The notes beneath the pieces were generated by a model. The model had not been told where the DNA came from. It worked only from the letters and a program-made list of their open reading frames with translations, and did not search any database. DNA of 64,000 bases, taken from assembly GCF_016775705.1 (NCBI RefSeq), contig NZ_CP068760.1, forward strand, positions 4,030,001 to 4,094,000, written 5' to 3'. This stretch comes from Chryseobacterium cucumeris. Lineage in GTDB: Bacteria; Bacteroidota; Bacteroidia; Flavobacteriales; Weeksellaceae. Made by a program: the position numbers and the translations under genes. Below, in pieces: positions 59,997-64,000 of the stretch (positions are counted from its first letter, which is position 1; the number at the start of each line of letters is the position of its first letter).

Positions 59997-61385
59997 ATGA
60001 ACAACAGTAAAAAGACACTTTTTGATAAAGTATGGGACGCCCATGTGGTAGAAACCATTCCTGACGGACCTCAGATCATTTATATCGACAAACATCTTAT
60101 TCATGAGGTAACCAGCCCTCAGGCTTTTGCAGAACTTGAATCCAGAAATCTGGAAATCTTCAGACCGGAACAGATTGTAGCTACCGCGGATCACAATGTA
60201 CCTACCTTGCATCAGGATCAGCCTATTAAAGATGATCTTTCAAGAAATCAGGTAGAACAGCTTACAGAAAACTGTAAAAAAAATAATATTGAACTTTTCG
60301 GATTGGGACATCAATATCAGGGAATTGTTCATATCATCGCTCCGGAATTAGGGATTACCCAGCCGGGAATGAGCATTGTGTGTGGTGACAGCCATACCTC
60401 TACCCATGGTGCATTTGGCTCAATTGCCTTTGGGATTGGAACCAGCCAGGTAGCTCAGGTATTTGCCAGCCAGTGTTTATTACTGAACAAGCCGAAATCA
60501 ATGAGAATTACCGTCAATGGCAAATTAAACGAAAATGTTCAGCCTAAAGATGTGATTCTTTATATCATTTCAAAAATAGGAACAGACGGCGGAACAGGAT
60601 ATTTCTGCGAATATGCAGGTAATGTCTTCGAAGAAATGTCAATGGAAGGAAGAATGACGGTCTGCAACATGAGTATTGAAATGGGTGCGAGAGGCGGAAT
60701 GATTGCTCCGGATGAAACCACTTTTGAATACGTGCATGGAAGAAAATTTGCTCCGGAAGGAGAAGACTGGAATGAAAAAGTAGCCTATTGGAGAACCTTG
60801 AAAACAGATGAAGGCGCTGTTTTTGATCAGGAACTCAGCTTTGATGCTGCAGATATTTATCCTATGATTACCTACGGTACTAATCCGGGAATGGGGATTT
60901 CAATCCGTGAAGTGATTCCGGCACCGCAAAATGAATCTGAAGAGAAAGCTTTACAATATATGGGACTTGAAGCCGGACAGGCAGTTAACAGTATCAAAGT
61001 TAATTATGTGTTCATAGGAAGCTGTACCAATGCAAGAATAGAAGATTTCCGTTCTGCAGCCCAGTATATTAAAGGGAAAAGCAAATCTGAGGCTGTAAAA
61101 GCACTGATTGTTCCCGGATCTCAGCAGGTGGTTAAACAGATTTATGAGGAAGGTTTGGATAAAATATTCAGTGATGCAGGATTTCAGATTCGTCAGCCGG
61201 GATGTTCGGCATGTCTGGCGATGAATGATGATAAAATCCCGGAAGGAGAATATTGTGTTTCCACTTCCAACAGAAACTTTGAAGGCAGACAGGGACAAGG
61301 TTCAAGGACAATTCTTGCCAGCCCGCTTACCGCAGCAAAAGCAGCCATAGAAGGTAAAATATCAGCTTTTGAAAGTTTAAACTAA
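59997..61385 (+). CDS. leuC: 3-isopropylmalate dehydratase large subunit
   Basis: This aconitase-fold subunit isomerises 2- to 3-isopropylmalate together with LeuD. In 462 residues the [4Fe-4S] Cys ligands are in VFIGSCTNARIEDF and RQPGCSACLAMNDDK; the substrate site includes VCGDSHTSTHGAFGSIAFGI and NRNFEGRQGQGSRTILASPL. The start MNNSKKTLFDKVWDAHVVET is normal. It lies 29 bp after leuA; an inverted-repeat element separates it from leuD. Confidence 0.97.
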   Translation: MNNSKKTLFDKVWDAHVVETIPDGPQIIYIDKHLIHEVTSPQAFAELESRNLEIFRPEQIVATADHNVPTLHQDQPIKDDLSRNQVEQLTENCKKNNIELFGLGHQYQGIVHIIAPELGITQPGMSIVCGDSHTSTHGAFGSIAFGIGTSQVAQVFASQCLLLNKPKSMRITVNGKLNENVQPKDVILYIISKIGTDGGTGYFCEYAGNVFEEMSMEGRMTVCNMSIEMGARGGMIAPDETTFEYVHGRKFAPEGEDWNEKVAYWRTLKTDEGAVFDQELSFDAADIYPMITYGTNPGMGISIREVIPAPQNESEEKALQYMGLEAGQAVNSIKVNYVFIGSCTNARIEDFRSAAQYIKGKSKSEAVKALIVPGSQQVVKQIYEEGLDKIFSDAGFQIRQPGCSACLAMNDDKIPEGEYCVSTSNRNFEGRQGQGSRTILASPLTAAKAAIEGKISAFESLN

Positions 61386-61394
61386 AAAGAATTT

Positions 61395-61562
61395 AACCAC
61401 AAAGACACAAAAGATGATAACACTTAAGTAAGAAGAAGGTTTCATTTGCTTGTAGAAAAAGAACACTTAAGCTTTTTGATAATCTTTGATTTTCATTCTT
61501 ATGTGAACTTCAGTTAAGTAAATTGAAAAGTAAAAAAGAAAACTTTTGTGCCTTTTGTGGTT
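61395..61562. repeat. inverted-repeat element between leuC and leuD (copy C)
   Basis: The ends AACCACAAAGACACAAAAG and CTTTTGTGCCTTTTGTGGTT are inverted copies of about 20 bp. The interior includes AATCTTTGATTTTC, a block also found in the his-operon elements. The outer ends differ from those (CCACAAAG instead of CGCAAAG), so it is a related subfamily. It has no coding capacity. Confidence 0.7.
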
Positions 61563-61586
61563 CCAAGTCTAAACAATATAGAATAA

Positions 61587-62195
61587 ATGCAAAAATTAGT
61601 TGTTTTAAAATCCCGCGCAGTTCCACTGCCGGCAGAAAATATAGATACAGACCAGATTATTCCGGCAAGATTCCTGAAAAGTATAGACCGAAAAGGGTTC
61701 GGAGAGAATCTGTTCAGAGACTGGAGATTCAATATTCATACTGGGGAACCTAATCCGGACTTTGTTTTAAACAATCCCAAATTCGGTGGTGAGATTCTTG
61801 TTGCAGGAAATAATTTCGGTTGTGGTAGCAGTCGTGAGCATGCAGCCTGGTCTTTAACGGATTATGGATTCAAGGTCATTGTTTCAAGTTATTTCGCAGA
61901 TATCTTTAAAGGAAATGCTTTGAATAACGGGCTTCTTCCTGTAAAAGTTTCCGAAGAATTTTTAAAAGAAATTTTAGAGGGTATCAATGAAAATCCTGAT
62001 AATGAAATCGCTATTGATGTAGAACTACAGTCCATCAGCTTTAAAGATACCACAGAAACCTTTGAATTAGATTCTTATAAAAAAATATGCCTGCTGAACG
62101 GCTATGACGATATTGATTTTTTAATCAGCAGAAAGCAGACGATCACAGAATTTGAATTAAAAACACAAAAAGCAAATGAGCGACAATTATTTTAA
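61587..62195 (+). CDS. leuD: 3-isopropylmalate dehydratase small subunit
   Basis: A 202-residue swivel-domain partner of LeuC. The sequence has NIDTDQIIPARFLKSIDRKG, GGEILVAGNNFGCGSSREHA and the SYFADIFKGNALNNGLLPV loop that are typical of LeuD. It overlaps leuB by 20 bp, which implies translational coupling. Confidence 0.97.
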   Translation: MQKLVVLKSRAVPLPAENIDTDQIIPARFLKSIDRKGFGENLFRDWRFNIHTGEPNPDFVLNNPKFGGEILVAGNNFGCGSSREHAAWSLTDYGFKVIVSSYFADIFKGNALNNGLLPVKVSEEFLKEILEGINENPDNEIAIDVELQSISFKDTTETFELDSYKKICLLNGYDDIDFLISRKQTITEFELKTQKANERQLF

Positions 62196-63300
62196 AATCG
62201 CGGTTCTTCCCGGAGATGGGATTGGCCCGGAAATCATCGGTGAAAGCATTAAAATATTAGATGCTATTGCTGAAGCTTTTCAATGTAAATTCCATTTTGA
62301 ATATGGATTAATCGGTGCAGAGGCTATTTTTAAAACTGGAAATCCTTTGCCCGAAGAAACGCTGAAAATCTGTAAAGAGTCTGATGCTGTACTGTTCGGA
62401 GCTATTGGTGATCCGGTTTTTGATAATAATCCGGAAGCGAAAGTAAGACCTGAACAGGGATTATTGAAACTTCGCAAGGAGTTAGGATTGTTTGCCAATA
62501 TCCGTCCTTTAAAAACCTATGCCTCTCTCATTGATAAAAGCCCATTGAAAAGAGAAATTATTGAAGGTGCTGATATTCAGATTTTCAGAGAACTGGTAAG
62601 CGGAATCTATTTCGGTGAAAAATTTACAGATCCGGAAGGTGCTTACGCTTATGATGTCTGCAAATACAGCCGTGAAGATATTATTCCGATTGCGCATATG
62701 GCATTTCAGGAAGCGCAGAAAAGAAAGAAAAAGCTTACGCTTATCGATAAAGCCAATGTTTTGGATACGTCAAGATTGTGGAGAAAGACGTGTCAGGAAA
62801 TTGCACCGGAATATCCGGATGTGGAGCTTGATTATATGTTTGTAGATAACGCAGCCATGCAGCTGATCCTTAATCCTAAGCATTTTGATGTCATTGTAAC
62901 GGAAAATATGTTTGGTGATATTATTTCCGATGAAGCAAGTGTGATCGGAGGTTCTATCGGATTATTACCATCTGCTTCAGTAGGAGAGAAGAATGCTTTG
63001 TTTGAGCCTATTCACGGATCTTATCCACAGGCGAAAGGAAAAGGAATTGCCAATCCTGTTGCTTCTATTTTAAGTGTGGCGATGATGCTGGATCATCTTG
63101 GTTTAAAGACCGCAGCCGAAAAATTAAGACAGTCGGTAGAACATGCTATTGAGAATAAGTATGTCACAATTGATCTTAATAGCAAACAGTATTACTCCAC
63201 AAGTGAAGTGGGAAGTTTTATTGCCGATCATATCAGATATTCCGAAAAGTCTTATTATAATTTTGAAAATATTAAGATCGGAAAATCGACCATTGTATAG
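62176..63300 (+). CDS. leuB: 3-isopropylmalate dehydrogenase
   Basis: This NAD-dependent enzyme oxidatively decarboxylates 3-isopropylmalate to 2-ketoisocaproate. The 374-residue protein has FKIAVLPGDGIGPEIIGESI, the substrate loop LLKLRKELGLFANIRPLKTY, RELVSGIYFGEKF, the metal-binding TENMFGDIISDEASVIGGSI and the NAD-binding EPIHGSYPQAKGKGIANPVA. The length is normal. It is the last gene of leuACDB; leucine transaminase (ilvE) is not in the window. Confidence 0.97.
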   Translation: MSDNYFKIAVLPGDGIGPEIIGESIKILDAIAEAFQCKFHFEYGLIGAEAIFKTGNPLPEETLKICKESDAVLFGAIGDPVFDNNPEAKVRPEQGLLKLRKELGLFANIRPLKTYASLIDKSPLKREIIEGADIQIFRELVSGIYFGEKFTDPEGAYAYDVCKYSREDIIPIAHMAFQEAQKRKKKLTLIDKANVLDTSRLWRKTCQEIAPEYPDVELDYMFVDNAAMQLILNPKHFDVIVTENMFGDIISDEASVIGGSIGLLPSASVGEKNALFEPIHGSYPQAKGKGIANPVASILSVAMMLDHLGLKTAAEKLRQSVEHAIENKYVTIDLNSKQYYSTSEVGSFIADHIRYSEKSYYNFENIKIGKSTIV

Positions 63301-63330
63301 AAACAAAAGTTCAGTTAGATAGTTAGAAAG

Positions 63331-63371
63331 AAAAGTTCCGCCTCATATGAGACGGAACTTTTCGTTTTTCA
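63331..63371 (+). terminator. terminator of the leu operon
   Basis: AAAAGTTCCG and CGGAACTTTT with an inner CTCAT/ATGAG pair form a nearly perfect stem with one mismatch, then CGTTTTTC. It probably also serves the convergent gene. Confidence 0.85.
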
Positions 63372-63398
63372 TTATTAAATAAAGCCTTAAAAGCTCTT

Positions 63399-63584
63399 TT
63401 ATTTTTTTGTGTTATCCGTTTTTCCTGATTTGTTTTTGGAAGACTTCTGAACATCTTCTTTATCAATATCAGGCGGATTGGTCTTTTTTGATGCGGCAGG
63501 AATATTCTGGAAGTCCTGATTTTGCTTTTGGGTTTCTGCGGTATTGGCAGATTCTTTCCTGGTGGTTTTTCCTTTTGTATCCAT
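63399..63584 (-). CDS. small hydrophilic, disordered protein
   Basis: A 61-residue Lys/Asn/Thr-rich frame beginning MDTKGKTTRKESANTAETQK without hydrophobic segments. The composition indicates intrinsic disorder. Such small proteins occur near stress-related genes in Bacteroidota, but I recognise no family and the frame could be spurious. It ends close to the leu terminator and has its own ATG with room for a promoter upstream. Confidence 0.5.
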   Translation of the reverse strand: MDTKGKTTRKESANTAETQKQNQDFQNIPAASKKTNPPDIDKEDVQKSSKNKSGKTDNTKK

Positions 63585-63656
63585 GAGTTTGAATTTTAAA
63601 TGTAAACAATATGGATAGTATCATTCAAAGGGTTTGCCAAACAGAAATATTTTAAC

Positions 63657-64000
63657 CTAAAGTCCCAGAATACCAATTTTTCCGGTCTTGTCTTCTATTT
63701 CATAATTCAAAGCCTTAGCCAATACAAAAATATTATTCAGGTTTTCCATGAGCTGCTTACGGCCTTCTGTTCTCAACTGATTCTGATCAATTGATTTCTC
63801 CGCGGTTTCCTTAGCTTTAGCGGTAACATTTTTAATATCCTTCTCCGAGATCCTGTTAAAAAAAGAATCATCCAAAGACTGAATTTCAACGCTAGGTGTA
63901 ATTCTGATTTCAGCATCAGGAAGCTCGGTAATCACCAGCTTTTTGTTGATGGAATCTACTTCAATCTTCATTTTGTTGAGATCATAAGAAACCTGTGCAT
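63657..64000 (-). CDS. DUF4230 family protein, 3' part only (runs off the window end)
   Basis: The frame is open from the window edge to the stop at 63657; an internal ATG at 63971 is not the start, because the codons before it (QVSYDLNKMKIEVDSINKKL) continue the same domain. The visible 114 residues fit the C-terminal half of DUF4230: a strand LVITELPDAEIRITPSVEIQ, a helix-rich segment DIKNVTAKAKETAEKSIDQN and ENLNNIFVLAKALNYEIED. Members usually have an N-terminal membrane anchor, which would lie outside the window. The function of the family is unknown. Confidence 0.75.
   Translation of the reverse strand, partial: AQVSYDLNKMKIEVDSINKKLVITELPDAEIRITPSVEIQSLDDSFFNRISEKDIKNVTAKAKETAEKSIDQNQLRTEGRKQLMENLNNIFVLAKALNYEIEDKTGKIGILGL

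Noticed and set aside
1..64000. Prophage, transposase, integrase or CRISPR-Cas genes
   Set aside because: No coding region in the window has the motifs of these families; mobile-looking DNA is limited to small non-coding repeats.

Overview
The window looks like a chromosomal segment of a Bacteroidota bacterium of the family Weeksellaceae, most likely Chryseobacterium or a close relative. The evidence is the low G+C content, promoters of the Bacteroidota type (TTTG, about 19 bp, TAnnTTTG), secreted peptidases with type IX secretion sorting domains, families typical of Flavobacteriia (DUF5686, DUF6646-like, DUF4230) and a small double-glycine peptide of a kind common in that genus. The species assignment is inference; no 16S rRNA gene is present.

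Left part (1-15.8 kb): a cut-off secreted protein and a decayed gene, miaB, a TonB-domain-like secreted protein, poxB, lysA with a candidate lysine leader peptide and attenuator, a DEDDh exonuclease with a degenerate GIY-YIG-like domain, a HerA-type ATPase, then a sulfur/persulfide operon (MBL-rhodanese fusion, rhodanese lipoprotein, thioredoxin), an omega-amidase-like hydrolase, a small outer membrane protein and rseP.

Middle (15.8-38 kb): two identical tRNA-Asn genes, each with its own duplicated promoter and terminator, flank a tricorn-like S41 protease. Next come a DUF5686 protein, a 54-residue Gly-Gly leader Cys-rich peptide, an ICMT-like membrane protein, dapD, and a four-gene glycan cluster (GT87, GT2, polysaccharide deacetylase, GT4). 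The complete histidine operon hisGDCBHAFIE follows. It is preceded by a visible His leader peptide and attenuator, and palindromic repeat elements sit between its first genes. An S41 protease follows the operon.

Right part (38-64 kb): three tandem M28 peptidases with sorting domains, then rplT-rpmI. These are separated from infC-thrS by about 10 kb of accessory genes: an alpha/beta hydrolase, a membrane protein, a WG/Sel1 protein with a TPR histidine kinase and a NarL-type regulator, and hypothetical lipoproteins. Then come an M19 dipeptidase, a helical repeat protein, the leucine operon leuACDB (again with a palindromic element inside), a small hydrophilic protein and the end of a DUF4230 gene.

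Much of the window is core metabolism: lysine (dapD, lysA), histidine and leucine synthesis, translation and tRNA modification. The most notable signals are regulatory (two candidate amino-acid attenuators and a non-AUG infC start) and structural (the split infC-rpmI-rplT operon, palindromic elements inside biosynthetic operons, the duplicated tRNA-Asn cassette). No transposase, prophage or CRISPR array was seen.
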